From Coptis chinensis (Eukaryota; Streptophyta; Magnoliopsida; Ranunculales; Ranunculaceae): a DNA stretch of 64,000 nt. Where the stretch lies: the NCBI GenBank assembly GCA_015680905.1, contig CM027381.1, forward strand, positions 54,564,501-54,628,500. The letters run 5' to 3'. Below are positions 9,942 to 20,940 of this stretch, piece after piece. The position numbers were made by a program, and so were the translations under genes. Position 1 is the stretch's first letter. Each line of letters starts with the position of its first letter. The notes under the pieces are model-generated. The model did no database searches and was not told the origin of the DNA. It was given only the letters and a program-made list of their open reading frames with translations.

Positions 9942-10857
9942 ATGACATCTCCTATAGTCATACCTGAACAGTCTTTCGAAGACGTGTTGGGAACCGAGAC
10001 CTATGGACATTGGTTCCGACACAGGATCCTGCAGTTAGGATGGCGTCATTTACTGGTAAGTGATGACGATTCATATTCACCACAGCTTACTGCTTATTTC
10101 TACGACCACCTTAAATTCTATTGTAATCAGAATGGAGAACAAGAATTCTCCGTCGTAGTCGATGACACGACACATAAATTCAATAAAAATGTGGTCGCTT
10201 TAGTTTTAGGATTACCAATACCTGATCCTGTTCACACATGGGCATATATGACCGATAATGCATACCTTTATGATTATACATATTTCCATGAGTATTATGG
10301 GGGAGGGGTATTTCGAGTAATGGACCAGGGGCGATATATCATTGCCCTTGGTAGCCTTTCCCTAAACGTAGGCACCACCATGTTATTCATCCTGATGAAT
10401 ATTTTGGGGGAATGGCAGTTCATTTCTGCAAAAGCGATCTTGCTGGTGACATTTTCCTCGCTTTAGCTGAGGGACGTCGCCGATATGACATTCCTCGAGT
10501 TTTAGTCACTAGTCTTAAGAGAGCCCAAAGCTTGAGGCGTAAGTATCTTCTTATGCCTGTTTTGGTAAGCCGCATCATGCGTAGTTGTTTTACGTAGATC
10601 GCGCACAATTCACAGATTGGAAAAGGGTTGAAGTCATGAGACCCACCAATGGGGTGGTTCGCTTCATTCGCGAATAATGACTTGGCTGGGATGGCAGGTG
10701 CAACCTCATTTGTCGTAGCCAGTATATCCCATCGGACATAATAACACTTAACAGGTTAACATTAGTAGATGATAAATGGCGGCAAGCTTGGCAAGTTATA
10801 ATGGGTGGCAAGATCTTGAAGGAACCTCATCTCTTTCTTGAGGAGGAGGATGTTTAA
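9942..10857 (+). pseudogene. E1 accessory frame B (putative plant transposon-protein-like domain)
   Basis: The frame starts MTSPIVIPEQSFEDVLG. It stays open to 10466 with GWRHLLVSDDDSYSPQLTA, NVVALVLGLPIPDP and ALGSLSLNVGTTMLFILM, then shifts frame to LALAEGRRRYDIP...KYLLMPVLVSRIM (to about 10597) and degenerates to a conserved end EEEDV at 10857. It aligns along its length with E4 frame B (51918-52892) and its N-half with the E3 frame (48053 downward). Layout and motifs resemble the domain annotated in plants as a putative plant transposon protein, often seen in Athila-type elements. That assignment is from memory of the family. No enzymatic motif is seen. Confidence 0.65.
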
Positions 10858-12627
10858 AGCGGGGAGATAAGGTAAGTTTTAGTTTTGTTATTGTGCGCTT
10901 ATGTCCCAAGCAAATTAATTATGTTAACCCCATAATGGGTGGAACTCTTATAGAGTTGCGTCAGTATTTTTATTTTCCCTATATTAGTATGTTCTAACCT
11001 TGTTTTGCAGATGTTCCGATTTCACGCAGCGTTTCCATGGTATTTTTTCTACCCTCTTTATTTAAATGCTTTGAGGACAAATCATGCTTCTTGTTTTGGG
11101 GGCATAGAAACACGTGTAATTAAAGGCATCATCCGCTAGGATATAGATATGTATAACATGCATTTGTTTTCAAGTTAAAAATTTTAAGAAAAATATAAAT
11201 AAATAAGTTTATGCTATACACTTAGGAATATTGGTATTGATTTCTTTCTCTATGCTCTTAACAATCTAGAAGTCTCACGTAGCTTTTGCATCAGAATAAT
11301 TGTTAGAAACTTAGGTTAATATGTAGGTAATAATCTTTGCATCTATCTATAAATATATTACATGAGTATCTATGATTGTTAGCAGTAAGTTTCTGAAAGC
11401 TAGGCTAGAGTACTTATTCTACAAATCCTGTGAGAATATAGCCTAAAGCCTTATATGAGCGAAACATTTCCGGATAGAGAAATCACACGTCCACTTGCTT
11501 GATCACTATGCCATATCCTAAGCGAGAATTTAGGCCCTCTTTGGATCGATATAGCCAGAAATTCAAACCTATGAATTATTTTCCGCTAGTTGCCCCTCTG
11601 GAGCCTTTCTTTAGCCTTTCATAACCCACAAATCCTTTACCTGTTACAAAAACAAAACAAAATAAAAAAAATAAAAAATCAACCTACCCAATCTAGAATA
11701 AGTCTGAGAATAGAATGAGGAAGAAAGAAGAAGAGAAAAACTGGTGTAAACAAAAGTTAGTTAATTGCTTCAGAAAATAAAGAAAAGAAGTTTCCATCCA
11801 AAGAAAAGAAAAATAAAAATAGAAATAAAATAAAAACTCCGAAAAAATAGAATAAAAGGAGTTAAAAGCCAAAGAAAAAGAAAAAAATATGACTAAGGAT
11901 GGAAACAAAGTGTAGAAGCAAAAGTAAATAACAAGGTTTTTTGTAAGTTACATAATATGAAGACTCTACTATTTCAGACTTGTTCTTTTGAATATCCATT
12001 TCCTTCCTTCTTAAACCATCTCCTAATCCCCGCAACACCTAATAAAGACCTCTAGCTCAATTAGGAATAAGTTAGTGTGATAGTAAGTGGCAGATGTGTT
12101 TGATCGACTCCGGCTTCCTTGTTGTCATTGAGATTGTAAGGTAAAGTGTGCCCACCGCTTTAATCGGAGTATTTAAACTTGAGCGGAAAAATCGAGTGGT
12201 TTTGTCTTTACATTTATGTGAGGACCTACTTTAAGGACGCTATTCGAAGTTTTCAGAAACGAACCACGCTAGGCATTTCATGGTATTACTAATAATATAT
12301 ATATATATATATTTGTATCATAGATGATTGATTATTATGCATATATTAGTTTAGGTTTTTGACTTGGTTATTCTTATTCATTTGCTAGTGAGATGTATAG
12401 ATAGTTGAGACATGAATGAGGAAACAATAGTTTTATTTCTTAGTCGTTGTAGTATAGTTGAAGTTTGTGAGTACCTTCACTGGAAAACTCTCACGAGGCT
12501 ATAACTCATCCACTAGGGAATTCCTAGTGGTTTAAGGCCTTGTTGCATATGGTCAATGCAATCGCGACTTTCAGTGAAAACGAGTAGATAAAACTCCATT
12601 TTTGGTCACTTATTCTAATTTCTCATC
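10858..12627 (+). other. E1 3' non-coding region with conserved cassette
   Basis: No protein-coding signal. A tract TGTTTTGGGGGC at 11092-11103, preceded by TTTGAGGACAAA, opens a 1.55-kb stretch that ends at the true polypurine tract. The stretch contains an A/G-rich block (11640-11960), an imperfect (TA)n run near 12294-12312, and a segment near 12190-12290 matched in E4 (50520-50600) and E3 (45300-45400), both reversed. It is conserved among the elements although non-coding. Confidence 0.65.
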
Positions 12628-12647
12628 TTTGCTTGAGGACAAGCAAA
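12628..12647 (+). other. Hairpin TTTGCTTG-AGGA-CAAGCAAA before the E1 polypurine tract
   Basis: This is a perfect 8-bp inverted repeat with an AGGA loop, 5 bases before the polypurine tract. The same hairpin sits at the same place in E4 (50148-50167) and, with a 7-bp stem, in E3 (42409-42426). Confidence 0.8.
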
Positions 12648-12651
12648 ATGC

Positions 12652-12666
12652 TGTTTGGGGGTGGTT
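12652..12666 (+). other. E1 polypurine tract
   Basis: TGTTTGGGGGTGGTT directly precedes the 3' LTR (TGATAAGAG at 12667). This is where plus-strand DNA synthesis is primed during reverse transcription. Its position fits and it is repeated in E4. Confidence 0.85.
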
Positions 12667-12788
12667 TGATAAGAGCCCAAAACTGTAGTTTTAACCTGGT
12701 AACAGTCATACTTTTAGACCAATTATGTAAGTAATAATTAAGAGTTAACACTGATTACGTGTTTTTATGCATTTCAAGTTTCAAAGTC
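12667..12788 (+). repeat. E1 3' LTR, first part
   Basis: These are the first 122 bp of the 3' LTR, nearly identical to 2687-2808. They end in the LINE-1 target duplication AAGTTTCAAAGTC (12776-12788). Confidence 0.93.
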
Positions 12789-13019
12789 AATGTGATCCCG
12801 CAAAGTTAAAAGCTTGGAAATGGGGACCAAGTTTGGAGGAAACGGATGTGATATAACTTAAGCTTCATCAGTGATCCAGTGTCTTCTTTTTTTACCGCTT
12901 TTAGTTTAAAAACAGCTTGTCTTCCTAGGCTTATCTGCAAAACCCTTGCTTTCTTGCTTTTCTGGGTAAAATCCTCATCGTGATAACGGTGAGAGTTCCG
13001 GCAAGGCAAAAAGCACAAG

Positions 13020-14442
13020 ATGGCTTCTTCTTCGAGTAACCCTCCCCCTCAGTCGTCAGCTACAAACATCAATGGGGAAAATAGAAACAACTCTTGGGGT
13101 ATTTGTTTGGGCCGAAATGGCTCACTTGAGTCAACAGTTGCTTTCAAAGGAATTCACTCTGTCATGGTGGATGGCGCGCTTTCGGCCCCCACTGACTTAT
13201 TAGAACAAGGCATTAAAGAGTGGGATGACTACCTTGTAGGATACTTTATGGACAAAAGACTCTCCTTTTTGTCTGTGAAGGAACATTTACAAAAGAAATG
13301 GAAGTTAAAAGGTGAGTTTGATATCACTACTGACAAAGAATTGTTCTATATGAGTTTTACTAGCTCGGAGGATAGACAAATGGTTCTTGATGAAGGACCT
13401 ATTTTCATCGCGGGGAGAGTATTTGTTGTAAAGCCGTGGGCCGTGGAGGTGGGATGACTATAAGAGTAAGGTAGCATCGGTGCCTCTATGGGTAAAACTT
13501 ATGGATGTACCCAAAGAGATGTGGACTTTTGAAGGGTTGTCATATCTTGCAAGTTTGGTGGGTGGGAGTCCAATGTTTATGGATGATGCCACTGCAAGAA
13601 GGAAAAGGCTGTCCTTTGCCCGGTTTTGTATTGAGTTTCCCGTAAACTATGAATACAAGGAAGTCATAAATGTGAAAGTAGGAAACCGTGAGGTTACTAT
13701 CCCACTAGAATATCCATGGAAGCCGCGGTCATGTACTACTTGTAATAAATTTGGGCATGAAGCTGGAAAGTGTGCTGGTAGAACCACTAGAGTTTGGGTG
13801 CAAAGCGCCCAAAGGCAAAGCGCGAAGGCGAGAATTATCGAGAGAAACAAATGAAGGTATAGAAACAGTGAGAGAAGCTGAACCCAGGAATCCTCAGGCA
13901 GCAGTTGGTGCAGAAAATCTTGAAACAGCAACAACAATCACAGAGCAGCCATTGGAACTCAGGGTAGTGGGAGCAACAGAAAATGAGGAAACAGATGGCC
14001 GAAGTGGGTCTAGTATGCAGCTAGTGGTATGGCAGCAAGCCCAAGCAATCACTAGTGAAGGGGCAGCACAAAGAAACATAAACTTGATCGCACCAGGAAG
14101 GGTGGAATGCAGCTTTGAAATAAACAATGAGGACGAAAGGCCAGTGGGAGTGGTCCAAACCCCTACCCAACAGAGTAGACACAGAAATTCTGGCAAAGAC
14201 GGTTTTCAGGCCGAAGGAATATTTTTGAAGAGCTTGCAGGTCTTGAAGATGATGATTTGTCGGATGCAGAACCAGAACTTTTTGGAGATTCAAACGTTTC
14301 TCCGAGGAACTTACAAGTGATTACAGAGGGAACAGCTGTTCAAACTAGAGCCCAGAGGAAGAAAACTATAGAGCAGCAAGTAAATAATGGGAAGAGAGGA
14401 AAGGGTCGACAAAAAGGGAGTGGTAAGCGGAATAACCGGTAA
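13020..14442 (+). pseudogene. LINE-1 ORF1 (DUF4283 / CCHC RNA-binding protein)
   Basis: ORF1 protein binds the LINE RNA. The start MASSSSNPPPQSS at 13020 opens a 145-residue frame with a DUF4283-like fold region (YLVGYFMDKRLSFLSVKEHL, FIAGRVFVVKPWAVEVG). After a frameshift near 13460 it continues MPLWVKLMDVPKEMW and reaches a zinc knuckle CTTCNKFGHEAGKC (about 13736-13777). Two more frame changes follow (about 13850 and 14260) before a basic end, TRAQRKKT...GSGKRNNR, with stop after 14442. ORF2 starts 13 bp later. Confidence 0.85.
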
Positions 14443-14454
14443 TCTGACTCGCTA

Positions 14455-17400
14455 ATGATGAAAATTTGCAGCTGGAATGTAAGGGGTATGAATGATGGGT
14501 TAAAAGCCAAACAGATGTGCCAGTTTATTTTGGATAACGAGATTAGGTGTATGGGGTTTTTGGAAACTAAAGTGAAGATGGACAAGTACTTGAAAATTGT
14601 TGATATAGCCTGCCCAAATTGGGAGGCGCCCACAACTACTCGAAAGTGATGAACGAGGTAGAATTTGGCTTACGTGGGATAGTAGCTTTGTAGCTGTCCA
14701 AAAGGAAGTGGAAGGCTCCCAATTTATTCATCTGTAAAGTTACGCTATCGCAACATGGACTTTCCTTTTGCTTAACTATGGTTTATGGAAGTAATAATAG
14801 TCGGGATAGACTAATTTTGTGGGAGGAGTTAAAGGCAATCAGCATAGGAATTCATGGCCCATGGTGTGTAATGGGGACTTCAATAACGTTTTTTGTTTTG
14901 CGATGAGAGAATAGGAGATGAGCTGTTCATCCGAGAGCGCAGCCCTTTGCAACATGCCCGAATGTAGCTGGACTTTTGATCATGCAAAGAATGGGATGCT
15001 TTTATACTTGGAACAGTGGAGGCGACCACATGAGGAAATGGTCAAAAATCGACAGGTGTCTTGTCAATGCAGCTTGGTCCTCGTTAAGATTGGCTACAAA
15101 GGTGGAATGCTCACTTCAAGGACTATCCGATCACTGTCCTATGGTGATATCTTTCCACAACTCTATCAGAAGCCACCCACCTTTTAGATTCTGCAACTTC
15201 TGGATGCTCCATCAAGACTTTGAGAGTTCGCTAAAAGTGTGCTGGGAAATAGAAGATCATGGAAACCCTGATTACATGTTAACAAGAAAGCTAAAGAGCT
15301 TGAAGGCAGTTCTGAAAGGCTGGGCGAAGAAGTACTGCAGTGACATCCATAGACTGGTGGAAGAGACAAGAAAGGCGCTGAAGGTAGTTCAAGAGAACTT
15401 ACATAAAAATCCGCTTGATTGTACTCTGAGTGCCCAAGAGTATGAAATAAGAGGAAAACTCTGTTTTCTGATCAGACTTGAAGAAGCTGACATGTTGCAC
15501 AAAACTGACATTGAGTGGTTATGCTTTGGTGATAAATGTAGTGGATACTTCTTCAATGCTCTAAAGGAGAGGATGACCAAAAAACATGTTTGGGAAATTA
15601 CTGATGCGCAGGGGGTAAAAAGAGAAGGAAAAGAACAGGTAGCGGAGGCGTTTGTGGAATATTACTCGGAGCTTCTTGGGGTTACCTCCACGGCTTCATG
15701 TGATGCCGGATATCTAAATAGTTTGAATATGGAGGAGGTTTCTCTTGAGATGAGGCAGTTCTTGGCATCACCTATTACTGATATTGAGATCAAAGAAGCC
15801 TTGTTTGGGTTCGAGGATAACAAAGCACCGGGGCGGATGGGTTTAATGCTTATTTCTTCAAGGAAAGTCTGGGCTCTTCTTTGGAGAAGACTTCAAAAAA
15901 GCGATCAAACACATTTTTCTCCATAAAAGGATGACAGGAGGTATAAACTCCACTTTCCTTTGTCTTATTCCTAAAGTGAGAAATGCATCGAAGTGTTGCC
16001 TCTTTTAGACCCATTGCATCTTTGTAATACCATATACAAATGTGTGTCTAAAGTGCTAACCAACGAATGAAGACTTGTATCTCCTCATTGGTTTCTTGCT
16101 CCCAATCAGCGTTTATTCGGGAAGAACTATCCAAGATAATCTTCCCGATAGCTCATGAGCTACTAAGGGGCTATCGAGAAAGCAAGGCCGTAAGAGGTGT
16201 GCTATCAAAATTTGGACATAAAGAAAGCCTATGATTCTGTGTCGTGGCATGCTCTTGAGGCCATTTTACAAAAGTTTCAGTTCCCCCCTGTGTTCATTGA
16301 ATGGCTGCTTATGTGCTACGCATCTCCGTGGTACTCTGTTATGGTAAATGGGACGCCTGAAGGGCATTTTGAAGGTAAGAGAGGGCTGCGACAGGGGGAC
16401 CCTATTTCGCCATACCTCTTTGTGCTTGTCATGGAGGTCTTAAGTGCTTCTCTAAATCAAGGGCTCCAGTCGAACATAATAAAAGCCCACTCAAAGTGCA
16501 AGAAGCTGGCCATATCCCATCTCTGTTTTGTAGACGACGTCCTTCTTTTCTGCAAAGGCAACATGGAGTCTGTCATGGCTATCAAAGATATCCTGAACAC
16601 GTTCTCTCAAGCAACAGGATTACATCTAAGCAATGAAAAGACTACACTTCTCACTGGAAGTATGACTGTGGAAGAAGGACTCGAGCTAGCTGCAGCCATG
16701 CACATCTCTCTAGTAACTCCACCTGTTACCTACCTAGGGCTACCTCTTACGGCCTCGAGATTAGGTATACGGGAATGCTTGCCCCTCATAGAGAAGATCA
16801 CAGCTCGGATTTCAAACTGGAAGAACAAAGATCTAAACAGAGCAGGTAGAGTTCAGTTGGTTAAGTCTGTCCTTTCATCTTTCCCCGTCGATTGGGCCCA
16901 AACGTTAGATCCTTCAAGACAAGCGATTACTTGATAGAGTAGCAAAGATGTGTAATAGATTCATTTGGGCGGGATCAAATATGGCTAGAAAGATGCATCA
17001 TGCTAGTCATGGGACGATCAGGCTTGATAAAGATCAAGGAGGACTGGGAATATTGGACCCAAGGATTTGGAATAAAGCTGCTTACTGTGGGTTGGTTTTC
17101 AAAATTGCAAAGAAACATGAGTGTTTGTGGGTTAGATGGTCATGGGATAATCATATAAAACAGGAAAATTTTTGGACCATGAAGACCCCTCGAGATTGCT
17201 CTTGGGTTTGGAGAGGTGTGATGGAGCATCGGGATGTTGCTTGGAGGTTTGTAAAGTAATCTTGTATAGCTAAAGGAGAGGAGACTAGCTTCGGCATGAC
17301 CCATGGTGCTTTCGGGGCCTCTTATCAAATATGAACAAAGAGACACCTCCTTGGCCATGTAGTACCCGACGATGCAAAAGGTCGCAAAGCAGTTGATCAC

Positions 17401-18635
17401 CGATGGGGGTTGGGCGAGAACTATAGCTGATCTTCCAGATTGTGAAGTTAAGAAATGGATTATGGAAACTGAGATAAATTCTCACACTGAAAAAGACCAG
17501 ATCACATGGACTCCAACCAGTACAGGGGCATTTACGATTTCTTCAGCATATGCAGCACTAAAAAATGTCCGAAACAAGGTAAAATGGTACAAGATTGTAT
17601 GGGGGAAGTTTTCAGTACCTAAACATTCCTTTACTACCTGGCTTCTGTTCTCGGGGGCCTTACCTACGCAGAATCGACTGATGAAAAAGAAGGTGATAGA
17701 AATATCAAAGTGCTGTCTCTGTGACAGACATGAGGAAAGCTCGGGCCATCTCTTCTTTGATTGCGAGTATTCACAGCTGGTATGGAGAAACTTCAAAATA
17801 GCTATGGGGCTGCCGGAAATGGTAAAATCTTCTCACAATGAATGGTACTACTTAATGCGGATTTGTCGTAGCTCCACGGTGGCAAATGAGATCATACGGG
17901 CTATGATTTGCGCGGCAGTTCAGGCAATCTGGACAGAGAGGAACTGGAGACTAAAGAAACAGAGGTTTAGATCGGCTGATGATGTGAGTTTGAAGGTATT
18001 GAATAACATGAAAATCTATTTGGGTAAGTCGATGAAAACAGTGAAGGAAGACGAGGCAACAAAGAGGATTTTGAGATCGTTAGGAATTGGAGTAAACTAC
18101 ACGCGAGTGGAGGAGACATGGGTAAAATGGAACAGAGCAGAGGAAGAGCTACCAACACTGAATGCAGATGGTTCGGTACAGGCAGGAAGTGCTAGCTATG
18201 GGGGCGTGCTGAGAGATCGTAATGGTGATGTGCTGATGGCTTTCGGTGGCAGTTCGGCAAGACAGTCGGTGCTCTATCAGGAGCTTCTTGGAGTGCTGAA
18301 AGGGTTGGAAGGTACTGCGGAATTGAACATCAAGCCGCTACTACAAGTGTCAATCGGATTCTATGAGAACCATTCAGATTTTGAGCTTCAAAGAAGAGCC
18401 TCCTTGGTACTGCAGAAACTTGTTTGCGCAGTTACAAAAAGTGGTCTCAAAGTTTGTATATGTAAATTTTAAGCATGTATTTAGGGAGGGAAATCAAGCT
18501 GCCGACTATCTAGCAAAAGTAAGTAGAAACTGTGTAAATGAAACTATGTACTTTATTCCTCCTATGGATCAAAAACTTGATGAACTGATCAAGGGGGATA
18601 AAGAAGGGAAACTGTACTTGCGAGGTTGCCATTAA
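14455..18635 (+). pseudogene. LINE-1 ORF2 (endonuclease, reverse transcriptase, zf-RVT, RNase H)
   Basis: This polyprotein would nick the target and copy the LINE RNA. The apurinic-type endonuclease starts MMKICSWNVRGMNDG with FLETKV, and its end KIDRCLVN...SDHCPMV lies near 15050-15140. Reverse transcriptase has KKAYDSVSW (16220), GLRQGDPISPYLF (about 16390) and FVDD (about 16527) where FADD is usual. A zf-RVT domain reads CCLCDRHEESSGHLFFDC (about 17710-17770). RNase H has LNADGSVQAG (about 18160) and FREGNQAADYLAK (about 18480-18520). Breaks occur near 14650, 14920, 15900-16190, 16935, 17260 and 18470. Plant L1 elements with RNase H are an established group. Confidence 0.88.
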
Positions 18636-18694
18636 ATAAAAGGTTGGGGTATCCTTAACCCCTAGTTAGTTAAAAAAAAAAAAAAAAAAAAAAA

Positions 18695-20058
18695 AAGTTT
18701 CAAAGTCCATTATGTGCAGAAATGTGCCACTTTAGTGAGATAAAGGAGCAAAGGTCGGTTACTAAGGAGTTCCGTGATTAAAGGCCAAGATTCAAGAAGA
18801 CAAAGCCTTTCTAAAGCCCGGTCAAAAGCTGAAAAGTCGACGCTGGGCGTAAAACAAAGACGTGGCGAGAACTTCCGAAGGCCGTATCTTTGGACTCAGA
18901 CCTCGGAATGGGGCCTACCTTATGTCAAAACGACCGGCTCGGAAAGAGATTTCCAATGGTCTAAACCTTGATCCAATCAGAGGAGCAGAAGTGGATGAAA
19001 AGTCTGTTGAAGCCAACTGCAGCTGAAGAGGCCTTTTTGGACTGAAAGAATTGGGTTTTGGGCCTGATTCTCTGGCCCAAAACATGGCTCCAAGCCCATG
19101 CACGATTTTTGGATCTGAACATATAAAAATAAAAGCTTAGCTCTTTGTTAATGGTAGCTAGTTAGACCTAAAACTATATAGAATTCTAGATCTAGTTTTC
19201 AGTAGAGTAATTAAGTTTAAGTTCAATTTTCAATTCTTGTTTTATATTAAGTCTTTGAATCATTGTTCCTGATTGATTAGATAAATAAAATAGTTATTTT
19301 GTCAATTTCAATTTTTGTTATTTCAATTTATAGATCTAGTTTTAATTCTTGTTGATTATCATTTCGTAGTTTAAGTAGATTGAAACATTGTTAGTTAAAT
19401 TAGTTAAGTTAGAATTTTAATATGATGCGTAATTATAATTCAATGGGAAATGATGGGTTGATGACTCAAGGCTAAAACCTCCATTAGAGGGGTTGATGAA
19501 GCCTTGATAAAAACTTAGTGGTATAGTGTAGAAGCGTTGTAGAATCTATTCCACTCTAGAAGGTCGTGATTCGCCATGAGAATGGGTGGACGACCTCACA
19601 TGCTAGTTAGTATTTGGTAGAAATGCCATGAACACTAGGGATTAGAACTCGAAATTCTTGTCGTAAGAACGTGAGAATCGAGATACAAGAATCTATGCTA
19701 GGTTATTAAGTTGGATTCGAGGAGGATTCAATTCCCCTCTAATCCTTTATCTAGATTCAAAAACAATCATATTTCCATAGCATTCGTAATTTAAATTCAA
19801 CATAATCAATTTCATATTGTATTGTATTATAACACCCTTCGTAAATCTCTCATTAGACTTAAGACCGATTAATTAGATTAGAAAACATTCCATGCTAGAG
19901 AACTAGGAGTGGAACGAATTTGTTACTCCACTCTATTTCGATAGAATTGAGAGTAGAAAACTTGATAAATATAGGCACATAAGATAGTTTTAGTTTACTT
20001 ACGTTTTGAGTTCATCGTTCATTTCGTAGGTAAACTATTCAATTTTTATGTTTTATCA
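18695..20058 (+). repeat. E1 3' LTR, second part (with the right LINE-1 target duplication)
   Basis: This resumes the 3' LTR after LINE-1 and ends TTTTATCA at 20058, followed by CTGAT. With 12667-12788 it gives a 3' LTR of about 1,473 bp. It matches 2808-4161 closely except in about 35 bp near 18840-18870. Confidence 0.93.
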
Positions 20059-20063
20059 CTGAT
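20059..20063. repeat. Target-site duplication CTGAT, right copy (E1)
   Basis: It is identical to 2682-2686. Minus-strand transposase coding resumes just to its right. Confidence 0.9.
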
Positions 20064-20218
20064 CTCTTCTCTTGGTTACCGCAGTCAACACAAGGACAGT
20101 AGTACCAGTCAATTTTTTCCCCCAAAGTATTTTGGGTAAATGTAATGAATGAACGAGCACCTTCAATGTATTTCGTACATAACGTCGGTGCCTTCATCTA
20201 TGCCTTGCTTGGCACTTT
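20064..20218 (-). pseudogene. CACTA transposase N-terminus (transposase-associated domain)
   Basis: On the minus strand the frame reads KYIEGARSFITFTQNTLGEK, then WYYCPCVDCGNQEKRS, the cysteine-rich start of the transposase-associated domain. It leads directly, across the E1 insertion, into the part ending at 2686. A likely upstream start codon is followed by an in-frame TAG about nine codons later, so the N-terminus is also damaged. Confidence 0.75.
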
Positions 20219-20633
20219 CGTAGACATCTTTTACAACAACAAAAAAATCAGTACAAATGCCACTTGCATATCAAATAAAGGGTCATACTAACTAACTAAT
20301 ACGACTTGCAGCACACATGCACAAACGAGTAATATTACATCACCAAGAACATACTAATTAAATTAAACTTGTGGTAGTGGTAGTGAAAGACATATAATCA
20401 GAAATTTCATGAGTCGATATGCAACTAAATTTTTTTACTATGTTTATGGACCCCCCCCCTCACTCTAAATTCGTAGTTCTGCCCTTACATTAGACAACCA
20501 CCACACGAATAACATTTTCAACAAACCAACACCCTCACCATGTTGAACAAAACATAGTTTATAAAAAAAATCATTAGAATTGATGGACAACACCCTCAAC
20601 ACGACAAACCAACATCTTCATCAAGAAGTGCAT
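20219..20633. other. CACTA 5' region, non-coding, up to LINE-2
   Basis: This AT-rich sequence lies upstream of the transposase start in the CACTA element. It has a C9 run near 20451. It ends in AAGAAGTGCAT (20623-20633), the left copy of the LINE-2 target duplication. I see no gene. Confidence 0.5.
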
Positions 20634-20851
20634 AAAAAGCTTGTTGTTAACAATGGGGAACTTGAGTGGGCGACAGGAGGTTACTTAAGTTTATTCTACA
20701 TCCTTGATCCAGTGCACCAATGTTTACCACTAATAGCAAATTTTAGTAGGTGAGAATTCTTATCTCTATTTTCCCTCCAAAACTTACCGAAACAGGTAAT
20801 GAAACTCATCAGCTTCTTTTCTCAACTGATTTCTCAATATAGCTTAATCAC

Positions 20852-20940
20852 TCTGGTAAAATCCTCAAGTCTGAGTTCAGAGAGATAGAAATTGCTTTTC
20901 CTTTCTGGTAAAATCCTACACTGTTAACAGTGTGAGTTCA
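20852..20940 (+). promoter_or_regulatory. Tandem 5' UTR motif of LINE-2
   Basis: CTCTGGTAAAATCCT...CTGAGTTC (20851-20878) is repeated as TTCTGGTAAAATCCT...GTGTGAGTTC (20903-20939), the second holding the palindrome CTGTTAACAG. LINE-1 has one copy, TCTGGGTAAAATCCT...GAGAGTTC, at 12961-12998. It may be part of the internal LINE promoter. That is inference. Confidence 0.45.

Larger units (their letters stand above)
12789..18694 (+). mobile_element. LINE-1: full-length plant L1-type retrotransposon with RNase H, degenerate
   Basis: It is inserted in E1's 3' LTR with a 13-bp duplication AAGTTTCAAAGTC (12776-12788 and 18695-18707) and a poly(A) tail at 18672-18694. The order is 5' UTR (12789-13019), ORF1, ORF2 and 3' UTR, about 5.9 kb in all. 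It is the same type as LINE-2: both proteins end with a DKEGK motif and the 5' UTR motifs match. Several frameshifts and stops make it inactive. Confidence 0.93.
2687..20058 (+). mobile_element. E1: Athila-like Ty3/Gypsy LTR retrotransposon, internally deleted, carrying LINE-1
   Basis: E1 has LTRs at both ends (TGATAAGAG...TTTTATCA), a primer-binding site, gag and integrase remnants, two accessory reading frames, a polypurine tract and a CTGAT duplication. Without the 5.9-kb LINE-1 and its duplicated target it is about 11.45 kb. Protease, reverse transcriptase and most of RNase H are missing, so it could move only with enzymes supplied by another copy, or it was deleted after insertion. The two LTRs look a few per cent apart at most, apart from one divergent patch. 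It sits inside the CACTA transposase gene. Confidence 0.93.
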
